From: Psettodes erumei
Taxonomy: Eukaryota > Chordata > Actinopteri > Pleuronectiformes > Psettodidae
Assembly: GCA_016785225.1 (NCBI GenBank)
Contig: JAFBJZ010000375.1
Span: 2,275,501-2,339,500, forward strand
DNA: 64,000 bases
Direction of reading: 5' to 3'
A program made the translations under genes and the position numbers. Shown here piece by piece: positions 41,895 to 48,937 of the stretch. The notes beneath the pieces were generated by a model. That model was not told the DNA's origin, ran no database searches, and was given only the letters and a program-made list of their open reading frames with translations. The stretch's first letter is position 1; every line of letters begins with the position of its first letter.

Positions 41895-44800
41895 GAGTAT
41901 TCTATATTTTACTGATGTACTCTATTAGTATCTTTAACATATTTTTTATTTGGCAAAGAGAAGATCAAGTCCCTGGTCACTGTAAACAATTAGTGTGTAC
42001 TCCATGAACAGTGATGTCAACGGACAGATTTGCAGTCTCTTTATTGGAGCCATATGTGAGCAGCATGCGCAAATCACAACCATTCCCAATCGGATTACAC
42101 AGGCCGTCTGCATGTTTAACTCACTGCGGGGTGGACAGTTAATATGAGAACATACGAGGCCGGGCCGCGTGGACTTCATTACATAAAACACGAAGAATGA
42201 ATGTTATCCGGAGCGCGAAGCTGCAGCGTTAGTCGACGTCAGACAACATTCAGAGAGGGGAAAAACAGAAGCGGCGTTTGTGTCCCCTGTGCAGTGTCAA
42301 TTGAAGTTTCAACAGCATAAATCAACTGGATACAATCGGTGCAGCATAAACAAAAGTGCCAGATGAGAGGTCTGCGTAGCAGATTGAAAGGATAGCTGCT
42401 GTCCTAGAGGAAAGAGCTATCACAAGCTAACACAGGGGCACACAAGAGTCCAAGGCAAAGGCCTCTCCTGCTTTTTGCCTTTTAAAGCAAGGCATTTCAG
42501 AGCAAACCTGGGAACTGTCAAACTTGGCTAGTTTCTCTGCAGAAAACCAGAGACCCCGGTCTACTGGATTCTGAGCGTGAGTCATACAGACCCCACCTTC
42601 CATCTGTCTGATATAACGGGCCAGGTTGTACAGCAGTGGGAGAACATGAGAGAAATGCCCAGCGATGTCACGTAAACATCGGCGCCCCAGTTCAGAAGAG
42701 GCGGGAAGAAAAACACAAGATGACACAATTGGGAGTTACTGAATCACAGGGTTACACTGTCACCATGTTTGCTTACTTACAGACGTGCTGCAAATTAGCA
42801 GCGCATCTTGGTATTAAAACTCCTGAGCTTATTTTTCACTTTCTGTACGTCATAAAGCAGGAAACTTAACTTTGACTGTTTTGGCTGCGAATGCAAAAGT
42901 TTTCCCCAAAACAAACCAGAAAAGGTATGTATATGTCAAAGTTCAGCTGCTGAAGATGTCCACAGTGTATTCATTGGCAACCGCTGTTTGTTATGATTTC
43001 TACAGCCTCATCAAACGTGCCACTTAGGTCAGAACTCGCCTGGTCAGGGCCCTCACAGAGCAGCCAGGGTTTACATGCTGTGCCTTTCCACAGTCCTTCC
43101 TGTTCCACTCTCCCATCTTTTCCAGCCCCAGTCCGGGCTCCACGCTCAGCTCCCACCTTTGCCCCCCAGTGCAGCCTGCCCACCCACCCGTCCCCTCCCA
43201 CCAGCTCCCTGCCCACAAAGCATTACCTCACACTTCCTGCTCTTCAAAACAATTCTGTAGGGTGAAGCTGCACTGCGCGGTACACTGTCAGCAGTGGCCA
43301 CGGCTGATTGCAGTATGTGCAGTGAAAGGTGCTTCGGATGCATTTGCCTGCACCAAAAAAGGAGCCGTGCCATCAAGACATGAAACACTATCAGTTTTAC
43401 AGCAGGCCTTGTTCTTGCTGGAGTGAGACATGAAAAAGCGTTCCTCCCACATGACTTCACGTCTTGTGCTAATGCGATTTTAATGAAAGATTGTGATGTG
43501 GCTCTTTGGCAGAATCAGTAATGTGATTACAGAGAGCAGCAGAGAGCCAAAGCACACCAGCACAGGCTACTCTTAAACCTGTCTGCTAGTGAGAAAAAGA
43601 CCTTCACATGGCTGGGCTTTCAATGTGGAACTGAAAGTAAGGGGGGGGGTTCCAATCATTTTGTTTTATGAGACTATTGTTCAGTTGGGAGGAAGCCCAG
43701 CCCAGTGAGTTTGATTGACCAGAGTCCAGCTTCACTTTTCAGATGGGTGCAGCAGTAACAGAACATGCAAGCAGCACCAGCAAACGAATGCACTGAGCAG
43801 GTAACATACAAATAATAATCTCTGAAGAAATCGAGAGTTGATACTTTCTGCTACGAACAAGAAATCAATACATTTGCCGAGGACAACAGTGTGGGGTATA
43901 GACAGGACACAGTTCCTGTGGAGGAAGCTCTCTGAAACAGAAGCACATCTGCATGTTGCTCCTCCAGTGGGCACTTCCATGTCATGGCTCTCTGGCCCAG
44001 GACCCCCCTCCCCTTTAAAGTTTCCTCTCCAAACCAAGGACTTTCCGTAGAGGGACATCCTCCCAGCTGTAGGAGTGGAGGGAGTCACTGAAAGGCCGAG
44101 CACGGACTGGGATTTGGAGATCAGCAACTGTCGTCACACACCAACAGATCAACACAAGGTCAAACGTAATGTCGTCCACTTTATATCACAACGCCTCAGT
44201 CCCTTTGCATGCGAGTCGTCAGCACGACTAAAATCTGTCCATCTTCACAATGTGAGGCTCAATCAGCCATTTCTACAACATCGCTGAGTGTCGGATCTTA
44301 TAGTGAAGCTGATAGCGACCATCCTTCCGCAGAGAAGATTACACAGCTAAGCCTCCCCAAATCAACTCCGCTCATCAAAAACAAGCAACCAAGCTCACAA
44401 GTTTATCTGGTGGACCATTTTATCAACTCAAAGGCAGAAAATCAAAAGCAAGGCAGATTTAAAACAAGAAAAAAAAAAGTGGTGGGTTTTATTCTATGAT
44501 CTCTATGAAGAGGAGAACCGAACGCAGGGTCAATGGACTCATGAGCCCCACCCTAAGAGTGTTTATAACCCACTTATGCTTGAGCTATAACTAAAACTGC
44601 TGTGAACTTTATAATACAACTGCGCTTTAAATAAAGTCTGGGAAATAACCTTTAAATTCACGCCGCGTGATCCTGGTTTAAAAATGTGGTTATTGTTCAA
44701 GGATCTGTAATTAAAATCACAACTGGAAAGTACTGTGGAAGGTCACCACAAACATAAAAAGTATGACAGCATATCAATATCTGAGGCTGCAACTGACAAA

Positions 44801-47223
44801 AATATCTATTAATCAATTAATCTGCCAAGTTCTATGAAGGTTGCTTGGTCTCTTTAATGCCCAACAAATGTTTTTTTTCCATCCAATAAACATCCACATT
44901 TGAGTGGCTAGAACCAACAAATTTGGGGTATGTTTGAATATTTATGTTATATGTTATATATATTTATAATTAATATAAGAGTTATCATACAGAGACGTAC
45001 AAATACTCAGCCCAGTTTGGATGAATCAGCCTTGCCCTTAATTAAATAACAAAATAGTATTGTGCATTGCAGTGTATTGTTGTTTTTTATTTATATATCT
45101 CTGTGTAACATCTAAAACGGCCAAGTCATGGTCAATATTATTTTAATGTGTTGCTGTGGCAGTTGGATGATGTTTGAGTTGCTCTAATACTCCTATTAGT
45201 AAGTAGAGTAAACACCTCGTGATTACAGTGATCATGTCCAAAACAGTCATTCGACATTGGTGTAGAAGGGACAGGCAGCCATTTGAAAGGCGGGGTCCAT
45301 GAAGGACTGCAGCAGAAGCTGAGCAGAACAGGCACTTCGTTAATGTCAGTAAAATAACAACATGACCATCACTTCCTTCCTGAGACTTCAGTTGATTTCG
45401 CAATAATCCCAATGGTAAGGTATGACTGGGGTTCCCTATTCCTTGTTATATTCTCAGAAGTGAGTGGCTATCAGTGCAGCTCTAATGAGAGTTACCAGAC
45501 AAGGACACCCTTTAAATCAACAGAAAAAAGAACTTTAGTTTAACCACAAAGTCTGACGTACAAGACATGACACGCCCTCCTGAAACAGCATATTGGTCGG
45601 CACTAGCATAGCAGAGCATCATAATCGACTTCTGTTCACCATTTCACTTTGTGGGGTTTTCCTGCACAAGTTCATGTGTCTGCAAAAACGCAGATACGAC
45701 TGATGTGAGACATCAAAAAGTTTTCAAAAAAGCTGAGTGCATTTTTGCAGAGCTGAAAGTTATGCATTCAAATGTATTTTTTATTGAACCAAAACAAACA
45801 AAGATTAATTTACAGTTATTTATATATGACAGAGAAAAGCTCTCATTTGAAAACATGGAATCAGAGAAAATGTGGAATTGCCTCACTAATTTTACTTGAT
45901 AAAAGACAAATGATTGGTTATCAAAAGAGTGGATTATTTTTCCATCAATCATACGTAATTAAAACACAAGTAATGTGCATGAGCATGAGCACAGCATTGA
46001 AGGGCTCAATTAGCATTTAACTAAGGGTTGGAAATAACGGAAATCACTTTCGCTTCCAAGCAACTGCCCTCCTGGGGATTTTCACACACATTAGTAGATC
46101 TAGGACGTGTGATAAAGAAACACAGTGAATCAGCTGCAGTCTTGCGTGAGCAGTCATTGTGCAGAGAGGGGTCAGAGGAGAATGGCTCAAAGTAACGAGT
46201 ACAACAGACCACAAGTATGCATATAACAGCTGGGTACAGGTGACAGTGTTGAGCAGAAGAGCAACCGCAGCATGCACGCATGGTTTAAAGTAGCACTGAG
46301 GGGGCTGACTGGAGAGAAGAAAAACACCTCCAATGAAAAAGCTGAGCTTCTTCTCTACACCCATAAATGTCTTAGACCGCTGCAGCTATCTTGCCTGGTG
46401 TCAAGGGTACAGGTTTGGTGATGTATTAGTGCGGAGAAAGTGCAACATTTAAATACAGCTGATGAATCCTCTGAATGAAAAAAAAACATACCTAAAGGTT
46501 GCTCCCAACCACGGGAATCTCTTTGGAACCTTTTGTCCCCCCCCAATGTCAGGTGCATAATATGAACCAAATCATGGTGCACCTGTTGTTTCAAGATGCT
46601 ATTAATCTGCAGATTACAAAGTTGCATATCACGCACAACAATAAATGAGAATATAAGCATGTTGTGTGTGTTGAAGTATGGCAAGGTGAGCACTGATCGA
46701 CCTTACAAAGAAGCCCAGCCCACAAGAGTAGAGTTCAAGGAGATAGCAAACGAATCATTTTAACCCAGTTGAGGTGTGTGACTGTGAGCAAACAGTGCGG
46801 GAGGGGGGGAGCGCTTTATCAAACTATTATCCTAAACCATATCCAAAACAAAACACTTACAAAATACAGAAAAGGAAGAAAGGCCTTTTATCGGACTGTT
46901 TCATCTGCTCGCCATCTCACAACATTACCCGAATGGAAGGACAACTGACAAAACTGAGGAGGACGTTGTTACAACAGGGGACACATCAAGGAACACCCCC
47001 AGCCCCCACCCCAGGGGCAAATGCATGAGTGTGACTGAATCTAGACAAATTAATTGCAGTCGGACTTACGTTTTGTTGCATTGATGAGGTTCTTTCCATC
47101 CTTGTACAGCTCTTTGATAAATCTGTTAGTTTTGTCCAGCTCTGCTTCGTGTGCCTTTATTTTGTCCCTGAAACTGGGGCTGTCCAGATAGCATTCACTG
47201 AACTCTAGTGGGTGTAGTCCCAT
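8053..47223 (-). CDS. arhgap10: Rho GTPase-activating protein 10 (GRAF2), complete, 23 coding exons
   Basis: This GRAF-family protein (764 residues) should stimulate GTP hydrolysis by RhoA/Cdc42-type GTPases at curved membranes and actin-rich sites. Order of domains: BAR about 1-235; PH about 265-370, starting at the GYLYVQEK motif; RhoGAP about 388-571; Ser/Pro-rich linker 572-705; SH3 about 707-764. The catalytic arginine finger is Arg418 in the GLYRVVG motif, and the LPEPLMTY and NLGVVFGPTLMRPQEE motifs are intact. The SH3 keeps AVYPCEAEHDSELSF, PGWLEG and GLIPENYV. Coding exons, 5' to 3', are listed separately below; all introns are GT-AG and every phase joins cleanly. The human protein is 786 residues as I recall it. 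N-terminus (CYLDSP, KDGKNLI) and SH3 (SRKAKAVYPCEAEH) are closer to ARHGAP10 than to ARHGAP26 or ARHGAP42. A teleost-specific paralogue of ARHGAP10 remains possible. Confidence 0.9.
8142..10927 (-). other. arhgap10 intron 22
   Basis: 2.8 kb between the two SH3 exons. It contains the TIR-bearing interspersed element at about 9260-9605 and AT-rich sequence; no coding signal seen. Confidence 0.8.
9260..9605. mobile_element. MITE-like interspersed element with inverted ends
   Basis: The left end carries CTTACCTCCGCTAAGG (9276-9291) and the right end CCTCCTTGGCGGAGGTTATT; the ACCTCCGCyAAGG core is inverted between them. The interior contains the string AAGTTTGGTGCAAATCGG and a TTTTTGCGTAATCCTG tail that I recognise as common in fish genomes. 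I cannot assign a superfamily: a short DNA transposon derivative is likely, but a retroelement tail is possible. Confidence 0.6.
10928..11019 (-). CDS. arhgap10: arhgap10 coding exon 22 (SH3, first half)
   Basis: 92 nt encoding VTSRKAKAVYPCEAEHDSEL then SFPVGAIFNA, the ALYDY-equivalent strand and RT loop of the SH3 domain. Acceptor TTTCAG|TG; donor G|GTAAGT. A 2.8-kb intron interrupts the SH3 fold here. Confidence 0.95.
11020..12307 (-). other. arhgap10 intron 21
   Basis: 1.3 kb. No gene, tRNA or recognisable repeat; a short GC-rich palindromic stretch (near 12020-12045) was noted and not pursued. Confidence 0.7.
12308..12406 (-). CDS. arhgap10: arhgap10 coding exon 21 (Ala/Ser/Pro linker)
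   Basis: 99 nt encoding ATAASQSTTGASGESQPAAA then TTPASDKEKPEE. Low-complexity linker, accepted because phase and splice sites (CTGCAG|AG, AA|GTAAGA) join exons 20 and 22 without a break. The SDKEKPEE end parallels ADKPPES in human. Confidence 0.85.
14397..14652 (+). repeat. Dispersed teleost repeat embedded in CA-rich ends
   Basis: The block reads ACTTTGATCTTTGTAAGCAC, then a GGACATAATGCG segment, a stretch rich in CTAA/CTAACC words, CCCTTTAAAGGTGG and finally GGCCAAAATGTCCTCACAAA, bordered on both sides by CACACA. I recognise this order from an abundant, CA-microsatellite-linked repeat in percomorph fish; the family name is not known to me. Confidence 0.6.
16363..16432. repeat. (CA)n microsatellite
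   Basis: About 34 CA units with a single CGCG interruption near 16381; ends before GGCGTGCATGCA. Confidence 0.97.
17193..17372 (+). mobile_element. tRNA-derived SINE
   Basis: The head contains a Pol III A-box-like TGGCTCAGGAGG (17201-17212) and a B-box GGTTCAATGCC (17246-17256), followed by the body GGGCAAGACACTGAACC and CTTTGAGTGGTTAAAATGAC, ending AGAAAAG..TTTATAAA. This head-body arrangement is typical of a very abundant teleost SINE. It is inserted antisense to arhgap10, about 140 bp past the exon 20 donor. Changes from the usual consensus suggest an old, inactive copy. Confidence 0.8.
17509..17668 (-). CDS. arhgap10: arhgap10 coding exon 20 (Ser-rich linker)
   Basis: 160 nt encoding a Ser/Thr/Asp-rich stretch that starts AAGDSSSLATDETSMGSNES. 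The upstream boundary has three consecutive CAG trinucleotides, so the exon may begin at 17668, 17665 or 17662, all in frame. Donor AG|GTGAGT. Confidence 0.85.
17669..19570 (-). other. arhgap10 intron 19
   Basis: 1.9 kb. AT-rich; no gene or assignable repeat seen. Confidence 0.7.
19571..19712 (-). CDS. arhgap10: arhgap10 coding exon 19 (linker)
   Basis: 142 nt encoding IFADAPESCPLSPAAPVFSA then PTRQSKKLSRQNRPLAVYNP and QAIDIQP. The RPLAVYN motif and the PxRQSK stretch match human ARHGAP10 (PRQSKRQGQRTKRPVAVYN), a strong argument for ARHGAP10 over its paralogues. Acceptor TTCAG|AT; donor G|GTAAGA. Confidence 0.92.
19713..22057 (-). other. arhgap10 intron 18
   Basis: 2.3 kb, notable for a purine-rich G/A block at about 20216-20420 and a complementary CT block at about 20452-20500. 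No gene seen. Confidence 0.8.
20252..20319 (+). repeat. Polypurine tract with G-quadruplex motif and (GA)n
   Basis: Four or more GGG runs separated by one to two bases (20271-20290) satisfy the G3N1-7 quadruplex pattern; a (GA)n run follows at 20298-20319. The G-rich strand is the template strand for arhgap10 transcription. Confidence 0.85.
22058..22217 (-). CDS. arhgap10: arhgap10 coding exon 18 (RhoGAP end)
   Basis: 160 nt encoding VAAHSKQNLMTVANLGVVFG, then PTLMRPQEETVAAIMDLKFQ and NIVVEILIERHEK, nearly identical to human ARHGAP10. Acceptor CCGCAG|TG; donor AAG|GTAACG. Confidence 0.96.
22218..23774 (-). other. arhgap10 intron 17
   Basis: 1.6 kb. Contains an AT-rich short direct repeat (TATGGCATA words, 22512-22560) and a purine-rich GAGAG stretch near 23640-23730; nothing coding. 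Confidence 0.7.
23775..23880 (-). CDS. arhgap10: arhgap10 coding exon 17 (RhoGAP)
   Basis: 106 nt encoding GGSPESRIQAVHCLVHKLPE then RNRQVLGLLMKHLA. ESRxxAxHxLVHKLPExN is conserved in the family. Acceptor AACAG|AG; donor AA|GTGAGT. Confidence 0.94.
24442..24503. repeat. (AC)n microsatellite
   Basis: About 30 AC units with one AT interruption near 24451. It creates meaningless Thr-His or Cys-Val repeat frames on the two strands. Confidence 0.97.
25374..25490 (+). repeat. Possible L2-like retroelement 3' tail
   Basis: The stretch ending in CACTATGGGATGAATAAAGT resembles the 3' tail of fish L2/Maui-type LINEs, which end in GGGATxAATAAAGT words. Only the tail is present, with no reverse-transcriptase remnant in the surrounding intron. 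Confidence 0.35.
25572..25630 (-). CDS. arhgap10: arhgap10 coding exon 16 (RhoGAP)
   Basis: 59 nt encoding SLPEPLMTYGLYKEFISPA, with the LPEPL(M)TY signature of RhoGAP domains. Acceptor CTGAAG|GA; donor A|GTAAGT. Confidence 0.94.
26739..26775. promoter_or_regulatory. Perfect 15-bp inverted repeat, candidate enhancer element
   Basis: GAGTTAATTATGCAA (26739-26753) is followed after a 7-bp spacer by its exact reverse complement (26761-26775). Each arm holds a TAATTA homeodomain core overlapping TTATGCAA, a PAR-bZIP/C/EBP-like or POU octamer-like word. Function is inference; no factor binding can be shown from sequence alone. Confidence 0.5.
27111..27374. mobile_element. Decayed hAT-like MITE of a common teleost family
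   Basis: It starts AGGGCTCCAAATAACAATTA and ends TTAATTAATGGCCTAATGCAG, with interior words CCAAAGATATTCAGTGTACA and GAAGCAGCAAA. I recognise the order GGGCTGCAACTAACGATTA ... AAGATATTCAGT ... inverted end from a very frequent fish element. The hAT assignment is from memory of its type and not tested. About 260 bp, many substitutions, non-autonomous. Confidence 0.6.
27423..27507 (-). CDS. arhgap10: arhgap10 coding exon 15 (RhoGAP)
   Basis: 85 nt encoding DEKSNEVDLSTSEEWDIKTI then TSALKLYL. W-(D/E)-x-KTITSALKxYLR is the family motif. Acceptor TTCAG|AT; donor AG|GTAAGG. Confidence 0.94.
27508..30008 (-). other. arhgap10 intron 14
   Basis: 2.5 kb. No coding sequence or assignable repeat; includes a G homopolymer at 27901-27911. 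Confidence 0.7.
30009..30083 (-). CDS. arhgap10: arhgap10 coding exon 14 (RhoGAP arginine finger)
   Basis: 75 nt encoding INDQGLYRVVGVSSKVQKLL then SLMI. The Arg in GLYRVVG (residue 418) is the catalytic arginine finger. Acceptor TTAG|GT; donor G|GTAAGT. Confidence 0.95.
30621..30689 (-). CDS. arhgap10: arhgap10 coding exon 13 (RhoGAP start)
   Basis: 69 nt encoding DAQLDDVGFSFVKNSIGAIE and TR. It corresponds to AQLDxxGFxxIRKCIxAVETRG of GRAF proteins, with KNS in place of the usual RKC. Acceptor CTGCAG|TT; donor G|GTGAGC. Confidence 0.92.
30793..30835 (-). CDS. arhgap10: arhgap10 coding exon 12 (PH-RhoGAP linker microexon)
   Basis: A 43-nt exon encoding IGHYLGRTYSKERG, the linker between the PH and RhoGAP domains. 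This linker is poorly conserved within the family; the exon is supported by clean splice sites (AACAG|AT, A|GTAAAT) and by phase. Confidence 0.8.
31026..31107 (-). CDS. arhgap10: arhgap10 coding exon 11 (PH end)
   Basis: 82 nt encoding PGTLLTVQALSEDDHKFWMQ then AMGGKEP, including the Trp of the C-terminal PH helix (FWMQAM). Acceptor CCCAG|GC; donor CCT|GTGAGT. Confidence 0.93.
31814..31908 (-). CDS. arhgap10: arhgap10 coding exon 10 (PH)
   Basis: 95 nt encoding GETESVTLKSCVRKTTDMLD then RRFCLDLDITD. It matches the family stretch LKSCxRRxTDSIDRRFCFDIE. Acceptor TCAG|GG; donor CG|GTACAT. Confidence 0.92.
32102..32208 (-). CDS. arhgap10: arhgap10 coding exon 9 (PH)
   Basis: 107 nt encoding RPPPFGSSWVKRYCTFVKEQ then KILHMVTFDHRSGGKI. 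The PFGSSWVK(H/R)YC motif is shared with human ARHGAP10. Acceptor CTAG|GG; donor ATT|GTGAGT. Confidence 0.93.
32665..32794 (-). CDS. arhgap10: arhgap10 coding exon 8 (BAR-PH junction)
   Basis: 130 nt encoding TRNRFEGTRSEVYELMKRIR, a short variable linker, then CEGYLYVQEK, the first strand of the PH domain. Acceptor CCCAG|AC; donor C|GTGAGA. Confidence 0.93.
33444..33548 (-). CDS. arhgap10: arhgap10 coding exon 7 (BAR end)
   Basis: 105 nt, 35 codons, MLAFFQTVFTFYHQGFELAN then DFDHYKRALQINIQN. Acceptor TTTTAG|AT; donor AAT|GTAAGA. FxxGxxTFYHxGxELAxDF is a GRAF signature. Confidence 0.94.
33768..33878 (-). CDS. arhgap10: arhgap10 coding exon 6 (BAR)
   Basis: 111 nt, 37 codons, ADIQVETLRQHFQEESLDYV then CKLQEIQERKKFECVEP. 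This is the most conserved BAR segment of the GRAF family. Acceptor CCAG|GC; donor CCG|GTGAGT. Confidence 0.94.
35051..35152 (-). CDS. arhgap10: arhgap10 coding exon 5 (BAR)
   Basis: 102 nt, 34 codons, AERKKYEKETEKYYSSLEKL then LNMSAKKKEPQLQE. Matches the family motif KKKFDKETEKYYSxLEKHLNLSxKKKE. Acceptor TTAAG|GC; donor GAG|GTATTT. Confidence 0.93.
35370..35441 (-). CDS. arhgap10: arhgap10 coding exon 4 (BAR)
   Basis: 72 nt encoding MRNITETLMKPLEKFRKDHL and GTVR (24 codons). The donor chosen is AGG|GTAATG because it keeps the family length LGxVKxE. A second, consensus-like donor ACA|GTAAGG lies 6 nt upstream and is also in frame (see findings). Confidence 0.85.
36764..36825 (-). CDS. arhgap10: arhgap10 coding exon 3 (BAR)
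   Basis: 62 nt encoding DESLQEFSIFLKNLEDQREL and a Met. Acceptor CTTCAG|AT; donor ATG|GTGAGA. It matches the GRAF motif SLxEFxxxLKNLEEQRE. Confidence 0.92.
36876..36904. repeat. (TC)n-(AC)n compound microsatellite
   Basis: A TC run passing into an ACAC run within arhgap10 intron 2, close to exon 3. Confidence 0.85.
37070..37165 (-). CDS. arhgap10: arhgap10 coding exon 2 (BAR)
   Basis: 96 nt: codon 52 (completed as Gln) to the first base of codon 84. It encodes LGMAQRKFAQCLGEF followed by the conserved FEYIGDAKTDDEKCI stretch of GRAF BAR domains. Acceptor TTTTAG|AG; donor G|GTAAGT. Phase 1 on both sides. Confidence 0.93.
41860..41891. repeat. (GA)n microsatellite
   Basis: About 16 uninterrupted GA units in arhgap10 intron 1. 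Confidence 0.96.
44783..44880. mobile_element. Fragment of the same teleost TIR element family
   Basis: AGGCTGCAACTGACAAAAAT and TATTAATCAATTAATCTGCC match the terminal part of the family seen at 27111-27374 (GGCTGCAACTAACGATT...CGATTAATCTGCC). The other end is missing, so this is a truncated copy. Confidence 0.5.
47070..47223 (-). CDS. arhgap10: arhgap10 coding exon 1 (start codon)
   Basis: Residues 1-51 and the first base of codon 52. It begins MGLHPLEFSECYLDSPSF, the invariant start of GRAF proteins, which fixes the initiation codon at 47221-47223. The donor is C|GTAAGT. It encodes the N-terminal helix of the BAR domain. Confidence 0.93.
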
Positions 47224-48757
47224 TTTCCTGACTGCTTAGTAGTGTCGTTTTAAAGAAGCACGGGAAACGGGTCAAACTGCCACTTATTTAATTGCTTTAA
47301 AAAATCGTCACAATGAAATTACCGCTCTTTTCGCTGGCCGTTTCAAGTCGAGCATAGAAAACATAGCTACGTCAAGTCGCAGCAGCTAACTGTGGTTAGC
47401 ATGGTAACTTCTTCTCAAGTGCGCGTTTTCCTTCAATACAGTTGTCAAAAAACGTCGACAGTGGCTAACGGTTATAACGGTTAAAAAGGTGCTAACAATA
47501 CGCTATCGGATGAAATGTCCAGAGTCATAAGAAATTCATGGTCGGTTGTGTCCAGTCTCTCCTTACTCCATGAGAACTACTCCACCTAGCAAAGTGACAG
47601 ATTGAGAAACTCTACTGACATCTGTGTGCGTGTAGCAAAACTTCTACCAAAGACCATACAGTGTGCGCAAGATCATTGCTCGCATCTACTTCCGCCTTCG
47701 CTTCCATTCACTACTGATTTGGTTATTCAGATAAAAAGATATCAGATTGTTAAAATCTAATGTTCTATCATGTAAAAGTGTATGACGTTAATGTTTTATA
47801 AACCTTAATTATTAACTCTGAATATATATTGATTGCCATCGAATAATTTTCCAAACCAGACGCATTTCTTTTTACATGATCACATACATATTTAAAATAT
47901 TCATGGATGAATTCTCTGATCTAAACATATAGTCTCTGCACGCATGCACGCAACAGGAGCAGAGATGGTGTTAGAAGAGGATTGCAACTATCTGTTTATT
48001 GCAGAGGCTCAGCAGAATCACTTCCGAAGGAGGTATACACACGTCAGGTTGGTAGTCCCAAAGCCAAAAGTTGCAGAAGACTGATGACATCACCGTGGCT
48101 TATTTTCCAAGACTTCCTAAAACCCCATTCAGAGCTACAAAAGAAATCATGTGTAATTTTAGTTTTTTGATTACTAACCAATAGTTATAAAAGACTAATA
48201 ATTGACTCATGAACTGATTTTGCTTTTCATTTTACATTACATACAATTTGCTCATGAAAATGTGCAGCTTCCTGATAATGCTTTTGGTTTTCGCCATCTA
48301 GTGGATACAATTGGGCAGAAACATCAAAGAACCATAAATATTAAATAGTTGACAAAAAGCTTTTAATATAACCTTTGATTATGCTGATTATCGGTGAAGT
48401 GTGGTTCACACTTGTAAACTGTATATTGTGTCATTATATGTCATAAACCAAATACGTTGACTAACCTTGCAAGATGTTTGAAGCTGGCAAGCTGTGAACA
48501 AGTCTGGCAGTCCGAGAGACTTCACTGCTCCTCTTTTCTAAGTCAAAATTACAACATGGTTTAAAATAGATAAATAAATACATAAATAAAATGCCACACA
48601 TCTTCCGGTCCTATTGGTGGCGCCCTAATACCTGTCGCCTTTTTCAATCTGGGTCACATTTCCGCTTCTTCCTCTTCTTCTTCGCTTAACTGCAACGGGA
48701 AGTGTCCTCCGTGGTGTCATTGTGGGTCCTTTGAGGTTGAACGTTCAGAAATAAGCA
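47224..48757. promoter_or_regulatory. Divergent promoter region between arhgap10 and ndufb6
   Basis: 1.5 kb separates the two start codons, which point away from each other. The arhgap10 promoter and 5' UTR must lie near the left part. Near ndufb6 I see an ETS-type site CTTCCGG (48602-48608), a CCAAT box in reverse (ATTGG, 48613-48617) and a second TTTCCGC word (48659-48665), the combination typical of TATA-less promoters of nuclear OXPHOS genes. Transcription starts are not determined. The middle (47700-48500) is AT-rich with no gene. Confidence 0.55.
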
Positions 48758-48937
48758 ATGTCTGGATACACGCCAGACGAAAAGCTCCGTTTCGAGCAGA
48801 TTTGGAAGCTCCGCAGACAGTGGTTGAAGGACCAGGAGCTCAGCCCGAGGGAGCCCGTGATACAAGCCAAACCTCCGGGTCCCATCGCCAGGTTCTGGGC
48901 TGGCTTTCTGGAGCCCAAGAATCTGTGGAGGCTTTAC
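48758..48937 (+). CDS. ndufb6: ndufb6 coding exon 1
   Basis: 60 codons, Met1 to Tyr60 (ends FLEPKNLWRLY). The start codon context is AAGCAATGT. Donor TAC|GTGAGT. Confidence 0.95.

Larger units (their letters stand above)
37166..47069 (-). other. arhgap10 intron 1 (9.9 kb)
   Basis: The largest intron of the gene. I see no nested gene. It contains a GA microsatellite at 41860, a decayed TIR-element fragment near 44783, AT-rich tracts near 44940 and several GC-richer stretches (for example 42050-42260 and 43060-43220) that could be regulatory but carry no recognised motif set. Large first introns often hold enhancers; that is inference here. Confidence 0.85.
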
